From CAWABB01 sp963701735 (GTDB lineage: Bacteria; Bacteroidota; Ignavibacteria; UBA10030; UBA6906), in assembly GCA_963701735.1 (NCBI GenBank), contig CAVPBI010000019.1, positions 186,001-250,000 of the forward strand: DNA of 64,000 nucleotides. The letters run 5' to 3'. This document shows positions 17,374 to 25,747 of this stretch, piece by piece; within the stretch, counting starts at the first letter, position 1, and every line of letters starts with the position of its first letter. A model generated the notes under the pieces. It did no database searches. It was not told the DNA's origin and saw only the letters and a list, made by a program, of their open reading frames with translations. Position numbers and translations under genes: made by a program.

Positions 17374-17578
17374 ACGAAAAGGTGTGTATCTTTAAATATA
17401 CCGAAATTTGCGGTAGAACGGAGGTCTCCCGCTTACTCGGCTTCCCCCTGCCAGTCACCCGGTCTATCCCTTGTGACGCCGCCCACAGTCGCTGAACGAG
17501 CCCCGCTGTAGATTGGCATTGCAGTGTTCCCTCCGCTACCCTGATGTCTTGAACATCCGTGCTTTTGTGAGGTCCTCC

Positions 17579-17869
17579 ATGGATTTCCGAAAACTCTTTG
17601 GCCTTGAAGGCCGCCCGTCCGGGCGCCTTCACCGGCAGTTTCAAGTCACGATCGAGCGAAAGACCCCCGCGGCGCTCCTCGAGTTCGAAGCGACGGTCAA
17701 CGGGTATTTCGTTGGCAGCAGGGGGAAGGCGGATTTCATCGCCGAAGGGATCAAGGTCAAAGGTATCCCGACGATGGATCTCCGGCATTTCATGCCGGAG
17801 GAGATCAGGGTTGTGAAGAAGCACGCAATCTCCGTCGAGTATCCGAAGCTGCTCACGCGCAAGGTCTGA
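17579..17869 (+). CDS. small conserved-looking protein, function unknown
   Basis: A 96-residue soluble protein that I do not recognise. It starts at ATG 17579, with GAGG about 8 bases upstream, and has alternating beta-type segments (FQVTIERKTPAALLEFEATV, GYFVGSRGKADFIAEGIKV) and a basic C-terminus. No Cys, no signal peptide, no membrane segment. It is transcribed divergently from the GT9 gene and is followed by the insertion sequence 181 bases later. Confidence 0.62.
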   Translation: MDFRKLFGLEGRPSGRLHRQFQVTIERKTPAALLEFEATVNGYFVGSRGKADFIAEGIKVKGIPTMDLRHFMPEEIRVVKKHAISVEYPKLLTRKV

Positions 17870-18041
17870 GGCACCGCCCATCGCCTCGTTCGCACGCCCG
17901 CCGGGTTTTCGGCCCCGTCTGGCCTGAATGCTCCGCCTGCCTCCGCTGAAAATCTGTACATTCCGCAGCATCCCGCACCTTCCAGATTCCGCTGGACTCT
18001 GCTGCATCGCCGGGATTCTCCTCCGTTCGACACTCTTGCCG

Positions 18042-18050
18042 TCACCGCAT
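18042..18050. repeat. target-site duplication, left copy
   Basis: The 9-base word CGTCACCGC immediately precedes the left end of the insertion sequence and recurs at its right end (19427-19435). Confidence 0.8.
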
Positions 18051-18051
18051 A

Positions 18052-18074
18052 AGCGTATCAGTTAGCGGTTGCTA
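18052..18074. repeat. left terminal inverted repeat of the insertion sequence
   Basis: Pairs with 19405-19426. Outer 8 bases TAAGCGTA and inner 7 bases CGGTTGC match; the middle differs and has a one-base length difference. Confidence 0.75.
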
Positions 18075-18147
18075 TTTTTGGCATAAGTCTTTAGCTCTGT
18101 AGCGGTTGTAGAATTTAAGGTCTGTCCGCAGAGTTAAGGACTTTTCC

Positions 18148-18344
18148 ATGGGAAAAAAAACGTAGGAGATTGTGTCCCGGTTGCGGGAAGGGTGAGGTTA
18201 AGCGGAATGGTCACCGGGTCATCCGGCAGCTGGAGCCTGATGGAGAACGCCGGGTCGAGGTCCAACGGTTTGTTTGTCTGAGATGTGGGAGGAGCTTTTG
18301 GTCCGTAGGACTCTCGTGGGAGGTACAGCGGGGCATTTGCCGGT
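18148..18344 (+). pseudogene. transposase N-terminal zinc ribbon, in two other frames
   Basis: ATG 18148 is followed by a run of eight A's and a stop (TAG) if read straight. Reading as if there were seven A's gives MGKKRRRLCPGCGKGEVKRN ... RFVCLRCGRSFWSVGLSWEV, a typical transposase zinc ribbon with two C-x-x-C pairs. A second shift at CGGGG (18329-18333) then joins it to the main frame as QRAFAGEVVRRHVEGES. Either two homopolymer insertions (decay or read error) or slippage at the A8 run would make the full-length transposase. Confidence 0.72.
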
Positions 18345-18347
18345 GAG

Positions 18348-19394
18348 GTGGTGCGGCGGCATGTGGAGGGAGAAAGTTATCGGGTGATCGCCCGTGAGGT
18401 GTTTGCTTGGAGCGGGAGAAAGATCTCTCCGACGTCTTTGGCCCACATGGTTCAAGAAACAGCCGAGCGATGCAAGAGCGCGTGGGAGATGAGCCGGGAG
18501 CTGCACCCGCACTGGGACGGGTTCCTGGGGCTCGACGAGAAGAAGGTCTCGGTGCGGGGGAAGCACCAGTGGTTTTACGGAGCCATCGACAAGACGGGCG
18601 ACGTGGTGCACTGGCGCTCGGTGAAGGAGCTGACGGTGGGCGAAGCACTGGACTTCGTTCAGGAGGTGAAGGATCTGGGGTACCCCTGTCGGGGGATTAC
18701 GACGGATCTGGATACCGTGCTCACCCGGGCGGTCGAGGAGATATATCCAGAAAAGCCCCATCAATACTGCTTAAAACACGCCTTAGCGATTGTCGAGAAA
18801 CTCCTTGGGTACAAGACGGTGCTGGGGGAGCAAAGGCGAGTTCGGGCAAGAATGCGCCGGGAGTTTGATGCTCTGCGGGACCGCAAGAAGCTCTCCCTGC
18901 ACCGGGCAGATGCCAGGTTCTTGGTACGGTGGAAAAAGACGCGTGAGCTCTCGCGAAAAGCCCGAGCGATCAGCTCCCTGCGAGAGTCGTGTTACGCAAT
19001 CCTCTTTGCCAAAACCGAATCCGATGCGCTTGAGGGGCTCAAGGTGCTGAGGCACGTACGTTCGATGCTACCAACGCGGAAGTGGAGGGCGATTGGCTTC
19101 CTGGAGCGTCACTGGGATCGCCTGATGATGCATCACCGCGTGAATGGATTACCTCGAACCAACAACATGGCGGAGAGCTTCAACAAGCAAATCCAGAGAC
19201 GGGTCAAGACGATCGAGAGCTTCCAGCAGACAGCCACCGCGATCCCGTACATGAATCTCTTGGTCGCGTACCTGAGGCTGAAGCCTTACACGGACTGTCG
19301 AGGATCTCGTAAGCATCTCAACGGGAGGAACAGACTCCAGGCGGCAGGGCTGAAGCGGCTTCCAAACGACTGGTTGATCACCTGCCTAAAATAA
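18348..19394 (+). CDS. DDE transposase (main frame)
   Basis: This 348-residue frame contains the catalytic core of the transposase. A helix-turn-helix-like segment (GESYRVIAREVFAWSGRKIS) is followed by FLGLDEKKVSVRGKHQWFYG (first Asp), GITTDLDTVLTRAVEEIYP (second Asp), QYCLKHAL, and TNNMAESFNKQIQRRVKTI (Glu), matching a MULE/IS256-type DDE triad. The natural start is upstream in another frame (see the entry at 18148), so the GTG used here is not convincing as a real start. Without the zinc ribbon the product may be inactive. Confidence 0.85.
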   Translation: MVRRHVEGESYRVIAREVFAWSGRKISPTSLAHMVQETAERCKSAWEMSRELHPHWDGFLGLDEKKVSVRGKHQWFYGAIDKTGDVVHWRSVKELTVGEALDFVQEVKDLGYPCRGITTDLDTVLTRAVEEIYPEKPHQYCLKHALAIVEKLLGYKTVLGEQRRVRARMRREFDALRDRKKLSLHRADARFLVRWKKTRELSRKARAISSLRESCYAILFAKTESDALEGLKVLRHVRSMLPTRKWRAIGFLERHWDRLMMHHRVNGLPRTNNMAESFNKQIQRRVKTIESFQQTATAIPYMNLLVAYLRLKPYTDCRGSRKHLNGRNRLQAAGLKRLPNDWLITCLK

Positions 19395-19404
19395 GCGGCA
19401 TTCG

Positions 19405-19426
19405 GCAACCGTAGATTGTACGCTTA
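19405..19426. repeat. right terminal inverted repeat of the insertion sequence
   Basis: Inverted copy of 18052-18074; begins 10 bases after the transposase stop and ends at the 9-base target duplication. Confidence 0.75.
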
Positions 19427-19435
19427 CGTCACCGC
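19427..19435. repeat. target-site duplication, right copy
   Basis: CGTCACCGC, identical to 18042-18050. Confidence 0.8.
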
Positions 19436-19507
19436 CCACTTGACTGGGTGGGACGGCGCACGTACCTTACGGCGTCGGCAACATTCTGATCGAAAGGAAC
19501 AGGGATC

Positions 19508-20194
19508 ATGACACAGGCGAAGACCCACCGGAGCACCGGAAGCCTCATCTTCGGCTCGATGCTCGCCCTCCTTGGCGTGGTGCTGCTGCTTGACAACCTC
19601 GGCTTCATCGATGCGGGCGACGTGCTGCAGTTCTGGCCCCTTCTGCTCGTCGTATTCGGCGTCGTTCAGATCTCGCAGCGGAGCGACACGGGCGGCAAGA
19701 CGTTCGGCATGATCGTTGGCATCGTCGGCCTCTGGCTCCTGTTGAACAATCTCGACATCGTATCGCTCAGCATATTTGCGCTGTGGCCGCTGCTGCTCAT
19801 CGGCCTTGGCATCCTTCTGCTGGTCCGTTCCTCCAACGCTGATCTCCCGGCAGCGACCGAGAGCGGTGGGGTCCTGAGTGCGTTCGCGGTGCTCGGCGGC
19901 GCGCGCCGCGTCAGCTCCAGCAAGGATTTCGAGGGTGGAAAGCTGACGGCGGTCATGGGCGGCTGTGAAATCGATTTGCGCCAGGCGGACATCAAGGGCG
20001 ATTCCGCGACGATCGATGTCTTCGCGTTTGCAGGGGGGATCGACATGACGGTGCCGGCAGGCTGGGTTGTCGAGAGCCGTGTCACGCCGATCCTCGGTGG
20101 CGTCGATGACAAGACGACACATCCTGCGGCCGGCGGCAAGACACTCGTTGTCACAGGGAGCGTCATCATGGGCGGGATCGAGATCAAGAACTGA
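19508..20194 (+). CDS. LiaF/LiaI-like membrane protein
   Basis: A 228-residue protein. Residues 10-105 hold four hydrophobic segments in two repeats, each with the FWPLLLV / LWPLLLIGLGILLL wording typical of LiaI-LiaF-like membrane regions. Residues about 125-228 form the LiaF-type C-terminal beta domain: VLGGARRVSSSKDFEGGKLT, VMGGCEIDLRQADI, VFAFAGGIDMTVPAGW, SVIMGGIEIKN. In Firmicutes LiaF modulates a cell-envelope stress two-component system; in Gram-negative relatives the role is unclear and no LiaRS pair is next to it. A ribosome-site-like AGGAACAGGG lies before ATG 19508. The insertion sequence ends 81 bases upstream. Confidence 0.85.
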   Translation: MTQAKTHRSTGSLIFGSMLALLGVVLLLDNLGFIDAGDVLQFWPLLLVVFGVVQISQRSDTGGKTFGMIVGIVGLWLLLNNLDIVSLSIFALWPLLLIGLGILLLVRSSNADLPAATESGGVLSAFAVLGGARRVSSSKDFEGGKLTAVMGGCEIDLRQADIKGDSATIDVFAFAGGIDMTVPAGWVVESRVTPILGGVDDKTTHPAAGGKTLVVTGSVIMGGIEIKN

Positions 20195-20199
20195 GCGTG

Positions 20200-22680
20200 A
20201 TGCCCGCTCCGCAACAGCAGCTCCCGGTTGACCAGGTCCTTCCACAGCTCACCGGGGCGCTCTCCACTTCCACGCGCCTTGTTCTTTCGGCTCCGCCCGG
20301 AGCGGGCAAGACCACGCGCGTACCCCTTGCGGTTCTGGCTTCGCAGGCGATCGGCACCGGCGGCATCATCATGCTTGAGCCAAGGAGGATCGCCGCGCGG
20401 CGCGCGGCCGAGTACATGGCGCAGCTGATGGGCGAAAAAGTCGGCGCCACTGTCGGCTACAGAATCCGGGGCGATACCCGGGCCGGGCCTTCGACGCGCA
20501 TCCAGGTTGTGACAGAGGGCGTGCTGACGAGACTCCTTCAGGACAGCCCCGACCTGCCCGGCACCTCCCTTGTGATCTTCGACGAGTTTCACGAGCGCAG
20601 TATCCACGCCGACATCGGTCTTGCGCTCACCCTCGACGTACAGGAAACCCTCCGGCCTGATCTCCGCATCCTTGTCATGTCAGCGACGATCGATTGCGCT
20701 GCCGTTGCCGGGCTGCTCGGCGGAGCCCGGACCATCGCGGCCGAGGGGCGCCAGTTCCCCGTGGAGACGCGCTATGCGAGTTTCACGTCCGCATCGCCTC
20801 TTGAGCGGCGGGTCGTTGACGTCATCATTCGGGCGCTTGCCGAGAACAGCGGGGACCTCCTGGTATTCCTGCCTGGTGCCGCGGAGATCCGCAGAGTCGA
20901 GCGCGCGCTGACGGAGAAGGAGCTCCCGGAAGGCGCCGCCGTCCTCCCGCTCTACGCGGACCTGCCTGCGGAGCGGCAGCAAGAGGCGCTTGCGTTGCCG
21001 CAGCAGGGCAGAAGGAAGGTCATCCTGTCGACCAGCGTTGCCGAGACAAGCCTGACCATTGACGGGGTGAGCGTTGTCGTTGATGCAGGTCTGGCGCGGA
21101 TGGCCAGGTTCGATCCGCGGCGCGGGATGTCGGGCCTCGTCACGGTGCCGGTCTCCCAGGCTTCGGCGGACCAGCGGTGCGGACGCGCAGGGCGCACGGG
21201 GCCGGGGGTATGCTACCGGCTCTGGACGCGTGAGGAGCATGCGCAGCTCCCCCGTTTTGCGCCGGCTGAGATCACCGTAGCCGACCTCGCCTCGTTTGCG
21301 CTCGACCTTGCCCGATGGGGCGGGAGGGAGCGGCTGCGATTTCTGGACCCGCCTCCCGACGCCCATCTCGCGAAAGCGGCAACGCTGCTTCGGGATCTTG
21401 GGGCGATTGATGAACGCGGGGCGTTGACCGCTCACGGAAAGAGGATGGCGGAACTGCCTGTGCATCCACGGCTTGCGCAGATGCTGATTCGGGGGAGAGA
21501 GCTGGGCTACGGGGCTCTGGCGTGCGATCTGGCGGCACTGCTTGAAGATCGCGACATGGTCTCGCGCGGCGATCCGCCCGACGTGGATCTGGAGACAAGG
21601 CTGGCTGCACTTCGTGGGGAGATCTCTGCCGATCGCGCCTTGCGGGATCGGGTCCTGCGCGAATCCGGCCGGCTCAGGAGCATGCTTGGAGTCGGGCAGG
21701 CGCGATCGCGCGGCCCGTCAGGCATCCTTGTCGGCCTCGCCTATCCCGAGCGCATCGCCCAGCATCGATCCGGCGAACGCTACCTCATGGCTGGAGGATC
21801 CGGGGCGGTGCTCCCGTCCGGAAGCCCACTCGCCAGGGAGCGATACCTCGCGATTGCCGAGGTCGATGGGGTCGGTCAGGAAGTACGCGTGTTCATGGCA
21901 GCCGCCGTCAGCGAAGACGACCTGGAGACAACCGTCGGCGATCGAGCGCGATGGGAAGATGTCGCTCTCTGGGATCCCGTGGAGCAGGAGGTTGTCGCCC
22001 GCCGCGTGCGCCGGTTCGGTTCTCTTGTGCTGGAAGAGAGGGCTGCTCCTCCGGATCAGGCGCGGGACACGCGCATCATGCTTGACGGCATCGCAGGCCT
22101 GGGGCTGGATGTGCTGCCGTGGGACGAACGAGCGGCAGACTTCCGCCTGAAATCAGAATGGATCCGCACCGCGGGGCTTGCCGGACCGGATTGGCCCGAC
22201 CTGAGCGACAGTCATTTGCTGGGGACACTCGGGGACTGGCTGGGACCGTACCTGGTGGGCATGACACGTCGTGCCCACCTGTCGTCACTGAAGATGGACG
22301 CGATCCTTCGTGCGCTCCACACCAACCTGCAACTGCGAGAGATGGGGCGGCTCGCGCCGGACTTCATCCAGGTCCCAACCGGGAGCCGCATCAGGGTGCA
22401 GTATGCTCCGGGAGAGCTGCCGGTCCTGGCGGTCCGCCTGCAGGAGCTCTTCGGCCAGACTGAAACGCCCCGTGTGGGCGGCGGCTCCTTGCCAGTGCTT
22501 GTGCACCTCCTGTCGCCGGCCGGACGCCCGCTTGCCGTGACCAGGGACCTCAAGAGCTTCTGGGCCAACGCCTACAAGGAAGTCCGGAAGGAGATGCGGG
22601 GGCGGTACCCGAAGCACCACTGGCCGGAGGATCCGATCGCTGCCATGCCGACGCGCCGGACCAAACGTACGTCGTCCTAG
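20200..22680 (+). CDS. hrpB: ATP-dependent helicase HrpB
   Basis: An 826-residue DEAH-like superfamily 2 helicase of the HrpB family. Motif I is APPGAGKTTRVPL (GAGKT at 34-38), motif II is IFDEFHERS (DEFH at 128-131), motif III is VMSATID, motif V is VILSTSVAETSLTIDGV and motif VI is QRCGRAGRTGPGVCYRLW. The HA2 region follows and the C-terminal HrpB domain ends WANAYKEVRKEMRGRYPKHH with the characteristic W-PEDP. Length matches family norm (about 820). A GTG sits directly before ATG 20200; I use the ATG. It starts 5 bases after the LiaF-like gene. Cellular role of HrpB is poorly known. Confidence 0.95.
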   Translation: MPAPQQQLPVDQVLPQLTGALSTSTRLVLSAPPGAGKTTRVPLAVLASQAIGTGGIIMLEPRRIAARRAAEYMAQLMGEKVGATVGYRIRGDTRAGPSTRIQVVTEGVLTRLLQDSPDLPGTSLVIFDEFHERSIHADIGLALTLDVQETLRPDLRILVMSATIDCAAVAGLLGGARTIAAEGRQFPVETRYASFTSASPLERRVVDVIIRALAENSGDLLVFLPGAAEIRRVERALTEKELPEGAAVLPLYADLPAERQQEALALPQQGRRKVILSTSVAETSLTIDGVSVVVDAGLARMARFDPRRGMSGLVTVPVSQASADQRCGRAGRTGPGVCYRLWTREEHAQLPRFAPAEITVADLASFALDLARWGGRERLRFLDPPPDAHLAKAATLLRDLGAIDERGALTAHGKRMAELPVHPRLAQMLIRGRELGYGALACDLAALLEDRDMVSRGDPPDVDLETRLAALRGEISADRALRDRVLRESGRLRSMLGVGQARSRGPSGILVGLAYPERIAQHRSGERYLMAGGSGAVLPSGSPLARERYLAIAEVDGVGQEVRVFMAAAVSEDDLETTVGDRARWEDVALWDPVEQEVVARRVRRFGSLVLEERAAPPDQARDTRIMLDGIAGLGLDVLPWDERAADFRLKSEWIRTAGLAGPDWPDLSDSHLLGTLGDWLGPYLVGMTRRAHLSSLKMDAILRALHTNLQLREMGRLAPDFIQVPTGSRIRVQYAPGELPVLAVRLQELFGQTETPRVGGGSLPVLVHLLSPAGRPLAVTRDLKSFWANAYKEVRKEMRGRYPKHHWPEDPIAAMPTRRTKRTSS

Positions 22681-22797
22681 CCGTCGGTGGCCGTCGGCTT
22701 GAAACTCGAAGTTGAATTGCGGAAGTTGGGCGACGCTTGCAGCTGCATCGAATTGATGCTCCGGAAGACTCCCGGGTAAGGACACAAGAGAAAGACA

Positions 22798-23502
22798 ATG
22801 GACAAACGGATAAAGTTATACGCAGCCCTCAGCGCCGTGTTCCTGACCGCCCTGGTGATTGCTGAAACCACCGGGGGCAAGCTCATACAGGTGGCGGTGA
22901 GCGACAGTCTTGTCTTCACGATGACGATGGGTGTCATCCCGTTTCCGATCACGTTTCTTGTCACGGACATCATCAACGAGTATTTTGGTCGGCGGGGGAT
23001 ACGGTTCGTGACGTTTCTCGGCATGGGCATGGTGGTCATGGCGTTGATCATTCTCCAGGTCGACATGGCGGTACCCGCGGCTGTCATCTCGCCCGTGACG
23101 GACGAAGCGTTCAACGCGGTGTTCGGGGTCTCCACAAGAATCTTCATCGGTTCGCTCATCGCGTATGTCATCGGCCAGATGGTGGACATCTCGGTCTTTC
23201 ATGCGTTGAGGGAGTGGACGGGGGGGAAGATGCTCTGGCTGCGCGCCACAGGTTCTACCGTCGTATCGCAGCTTATCGATTCGTTCGTCGTGCTGACGAT
23301 CGCGTTCCTCGGCACGCTCTCGATGGGACAGATTGTCCAGATAGGCATCACCAACTACGTCTACAAGTTTCTGATTGCCCTCAGCATCACGCCGTTCCTC
23401 TATGTAGTCCATGCTGTCGTGGACCGGTATCTGGGCAGGGACCTGGCCGATCAGCTGGTGCGTGAAGCGCACCCCGGTACTCCCCCGGTTCACACCTCCT
23501 GA
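22798..23502 (+). CDS. queuosine precursor transporter (YhhQ/QPTR family)
   Basis: A 234-residue inner-membrane protein with six to seven hydrophobic segments. Family signatures: VIAETTGGKLIQV in the first helix, GVIPFPITFLVTDIINEYFG, RIFIGSLIAYVIGQMVDISV, MLWLRATGSTVVSQLIDSFV, and YVYKFLIALSITPFLYVVHA. The family imports preQ0/preQ1 or queuine for tRNA wobble-base modification. ATG 22798 has AAGAGA a few bases upstream. I looked in the 117 bases upstream for a preQ1 riboswitch and saw none. Confidence 0.93.
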   Translation: MDKRIKLYAALSAVFLTALVIAETTGGKLIQVAVSDSLVFTMTMGVIPFPITFLVTDIINEYFGRRGIRFVTFLGMGMVVMALIILQVDMAVPAAVISPVTDEAFNAVFGVSTRIFIGSLIAYVIGQMVDISVFHALREWTGGKMLWLRATGSTVVSQLIDSFVVLTIAFLGTLSMGQIVQIGITNYVYKFLIALSITPFLYVVHAVVDRYLGRDLADQLVREAHPGTPPVHTS

Positions 23503-23828
23503 GAACCCTCGAGCGACTCCCGCACAGGTTGTGCGAGAACTGCACACTGGCGTGCTCACAGCCTGCGTGCGTATGGAATGAGACCGCCCGCCTTCCGATG
23601 CAATCCCGTGTGCAATAGGCGCGCGGGGCCCCCCTCCGGCAGGACATCCAGGTGTCCGTGCGACCTGCCGTGGCGCAGTGACGTTCGACCCTCCCCTGTG
23701 TACGTCTGTCGCGCCGGCATACACATCCGTCCCAAATCCGGAACCCTGCATTTCCGTGCCCGTATCCCCATATAGAACGAGGGGACGATCAACGTGGGGG
23801 GGGAGCAAACGGTGAAAGGAGAGGGGCC
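23503..23828. other. intergenic region without a recognisable gene
   Basis: No credible coding frame. A small hairpin CGCACA-GGT-TGTGCG (23521-23535) just after the transporter stop could help end transcription but has no U-tract. A GGAGAGG ribosome site at the right edge belongs to the next gene. Confidence 0.5.
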
Positions 23829-24278
23829 ATGCGTACCAGCATTCTGGTTGTAACGTTGGCGGTTCTGGCTGCCGGGTTTTCGCCAGTGGCGTCGGGGGAG
23901 GACAGCAAGGATCCCGCGATTTGCAGGGCGATTCCAAATCTAATGATTGCGATTCAGTCCGACAATACCGGGCTCAGGGAGAGCGCCGCGTATTTCCTCG
24001 GAGAGTACAAATGTCAGCGGGCCGTCATCCCTCTGATGAGCATCCTGAAGAACGACCGGCGGGCATCGACTCGCGCCGTGGCAGCGCTGGCGTTGTGCAG
24101 GATCGGGGATGCAAGGGGGCTGTTCGCCGTCCGGCGTGCGGTCCAGTTTGACAACAATGCCGGCGTCCAGCGCCTCTGCGCCTGGTACTACAACGAGTAT
24201 GTTGCGCCGGGCTCATATGCGTTCATCAAGAAGTCGGAGGAGAACCCGCCCGCGCTGGCGACCCAACTCGCCGAATAA
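23829..24278 (+). CDS. small secreted HEAT-repeat-like protein
   Basis: A 149-residue protein with a signal peptide (MRTSILVVTLAVLAAGFSPV, cleavage near ASG) and a strong GGAGAGG ribosome site. The mature part has two helical hairpins in HEAT/PBS-lyase style: LRESAAYFLGEYKCQRAVIP LMSIL and STRAVAALALCRIGDARGLF AV. Such repeats mediate protein contacts; no enzyme motif is visible. A clear intrinsic terminator follows, so it is probably a single-gene transcript. Confidence 0.78.
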   Translation: MRTSILVVTLAVLAAGFSPVASGEDSKDPAICRAIPNLMIAIQSDNTGLRESAAYFLGEYKCQRAVIPLMSILKNDRRASTRAVAALALCRIGDARGLFAVRRAVQFDNNAGVQRLCAWYYNEYVAPGSYAFIKKSEENPPALATQLAE

Positions 24279-24307
24279 GACCCGTTGGCGAGGCTCCTCC
24301 TTCAGGT

Positions 24308-24350
24308 ATGGGCGGTCGTGCCCTCCCAGGCTGCCGCCCATGCGCTTTTT
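24308..24350 (+). terminator. intrinsic terminator
   Basis: ATGGGCGG (24308-24315) pairs perfectly with CCGCCCAT (24334-24341); inner GCC/GGC pairs extend the fold, and a run of five T's follows at 24346-24350. It lies 30 bases after the HEAT-like gene stop. Confidence 0.72.
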
Positions 24351-24558
24351 CCTCATTTTGAGATTCGCGCCTCCATACGTTTGAGGATTCTACAAATGTA
24401 CGAGGGGCGTCTGCGATCACCCGTCGGTTACTCTCTCTTCCCCCCCGCACAGCCTCACTTCTGAGGGTATTCCCACCGTTTTCATTCATACCGGACTGGC
24501 ACGCGGATGGCTATGTATATAAATGAGTGACCGATGTAGAACATCTCAATTGGGCGCT

Positions 24559-24948
24559 ATGCGACACGTACACGATCATACAAGGGGTTGCCTGTTTCGA
24601 CAGTGCCCGACGTGTGGAACGCGCTGGGACTCGAAGGGGGCCTTCCTTGGTGATCCCCAGAACCAGTGGAACGGCTACCAGGAAGATCTGACCAGGGGAA
24701 AGCGGGCCACTGAGAGTGCGGGCTACGCCGTGTTCACGCACATGACGCATGAGTGCGGCACGACGATAGCCATTCCCGTGTGCGATCTGGGGGTTCTCCT
24801 CGGATGTCCGAATCTTGGCCTTGCGGGCCAGTGCTCATGCGCCACCTCGGAGCCGCATGCGGCGAGTGGTGAGTCGCAGAACTGCAAGCTCACGGGTGAC
24901 ACACGGGGGGTACAGGGGAATATCGCAGGCCCGGCGCAGGCTGCATGA
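24559..24948 (+). CDS. Cys/His-rich, probably zinc-binding protein, function unknown
   Basis: A 129-residue protein (141 if started at ATG 24523). It begins with a zinc-knuckle-like CLFRQCPTCGTRW, followed by AFLGDPQNQWNGYQEDL and FTHMTHECGTTIAIPVCDLG, then a lower-complexity Cys-containing tail. The order CPxCGxxW ... FLxDPxxxxxGYQ ... HxxxCGTTxAI resembles small zinc-ribbon proteins I recall from environmental bacteria, but I cannot name the family. It is alone in a gene-poor 1.5-kb stretch with no ribosome site; the AT-rich word TATGTATATAA lies about 40 bases upstream of ATG 24559. Confidence 0.6.
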   Translation: MRHVHDHTRGCLFRQCPTCGTRWDSKGAFLGDPQNQWNGYQEDLTRGKRATESAGYAVFTHMTHECGTTIAIPVCDLGVLLGCPNLGLAGQCSCATSEPHAASGESQNCKLTGDTRGVQGNIAGPAQAA

Positions 24949-25747
24949 CCGGCCCCCGCTCTGGAGGGGGGGATCATGACAAAGCGTCGGTTCCCTTCTG
25001 CGCGATCGTCAGGACTCTATTGCTACTGTGGAGATGGAATCCCACGCCTCGAGTGAAGTTTCCGGGCCGAAACTCCGGAAGACGCTCGCTGTTATGAAGT
25101 TATCGGGGTCCTGGGGTCCCTCTCAGATCGAATACTCAGCGGAGGTCAACGGTGACAGCGGAGCTGCGTGTCCCAGGACACAACCTTCCAGCCTGGCAAC
25201 TTCCATATTGAGGCAACATTCCATTCGGGGGTACTTGGGATCAGCTCCTTTCTGGCCGGTCCTCGTTCCCCTCATCGTACGAGTGCATCGTTGCGGCGTT
25301 TCTCTCTGGCGCGTCTCCGTCCCGTGAGGCTCCTTCTCCCTGGCGGCCGGTCGCATTGTCGCATGCTCGTGCCGGAGCGGCCTGCGGGTCCGGATCCGTT
25401 CCGGCTCCGTCCGACAACACATGGGTTTGTGAAGGGGCAGCTTCCTTGATTCGGAATTGTGTTTTTTGTAGCTTGCCGATGTTCGCTCGCAACACTTTGC
25501 ATTTCCCTCCCCCCGCCAGGGGATGCGTTCCACCCGTTGCATGCGAGGCTCTCTCGGCAAACGAATCGCGAGCGCGGTTCGCAGATGCTGTCCTCCCTTT
25601 GTCTGCGAGGTTGAGATGAGGACCGGCAAGGGCCTTCAAGCAAGAGCACTCTTGGAATCGCTCGTTGCACCACTGCGCCGGCGTCGGTTGGCTGGTTCAC
25701 CGAACGGATGCGGAGCAGGGGTTATTGACCACCGTCACAAGAGCACA
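24949..25747. other. 799-bp intergenic region upstream of the giant adhesin gene
   Basis: Frames are open in places on both strands, but none shows a protein-like composition, a ribosome site or any family I know. Base composition is uneven, with C/T-rich and G-rich runs. The right part holds a possible promoter (25445-25475) for the giant gene; the long untranslated leader that this implies (about 270 bases) is notable. Confidence 0.5.
25445..25475 (+). promoter_or_regulatory. possible Bacteroidota-type promoter
   Basis: TTG, 21 intervening bases, then TAGCTTG, inside an AT-rich stretch with a six-T run. It approximates the TTTG / TAnnTTTG (-33/-7) promoter of Bacteroidota, although the -7 element is imperfect. 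The nearest downstream start is ATG 25748. Confidence 0.3.

Larger units (their letters stand above)
18051..19426 (+). mobile_element. insertion sequence, MULE/IS256-like, about 1.38 kb
   Basis: The element carries one transposase gene reading rightwards. Its ends are imperfect inverted repeats of 22-23 bases sharing TAAGCGTA at the outside and CGGTTGC at the inside (18052-18074 and 19405-19426). It is flanked by the 9-base direct repeat CGTCACCGC. A 9-base (8-9) duplication and a DDE transposase with an N-terminal zinc ribbon fit Mutator-like/IS256-group elements better than other IS families, but the family name is my inference. It inserted about 80 bases upstream of the LiaF-like gene, so it may have separated that gene from its promoter. 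Confidence 0.85.

Noticed and set aside
18148..18344. Certain programmed frameshift in the transposase
   Set aside because: The A8 run would suit slippage, but a second independent shift at CGGGG and other indels nearby make read error or decay equally likely; kept only as a question.
22681..22797. preQ1 riboswitch before the queuosine-precursor transporter
   Set aside because: I could not find the short pseudoknot pattern or the A-rich tail; only a repeated CCGTCGG word is present.
25028..25327. 99-residue frame in the gap before the giant gene
   Set aside because: No ribosome site, no recognisable domain, and an overlapping minus frame is equally open.
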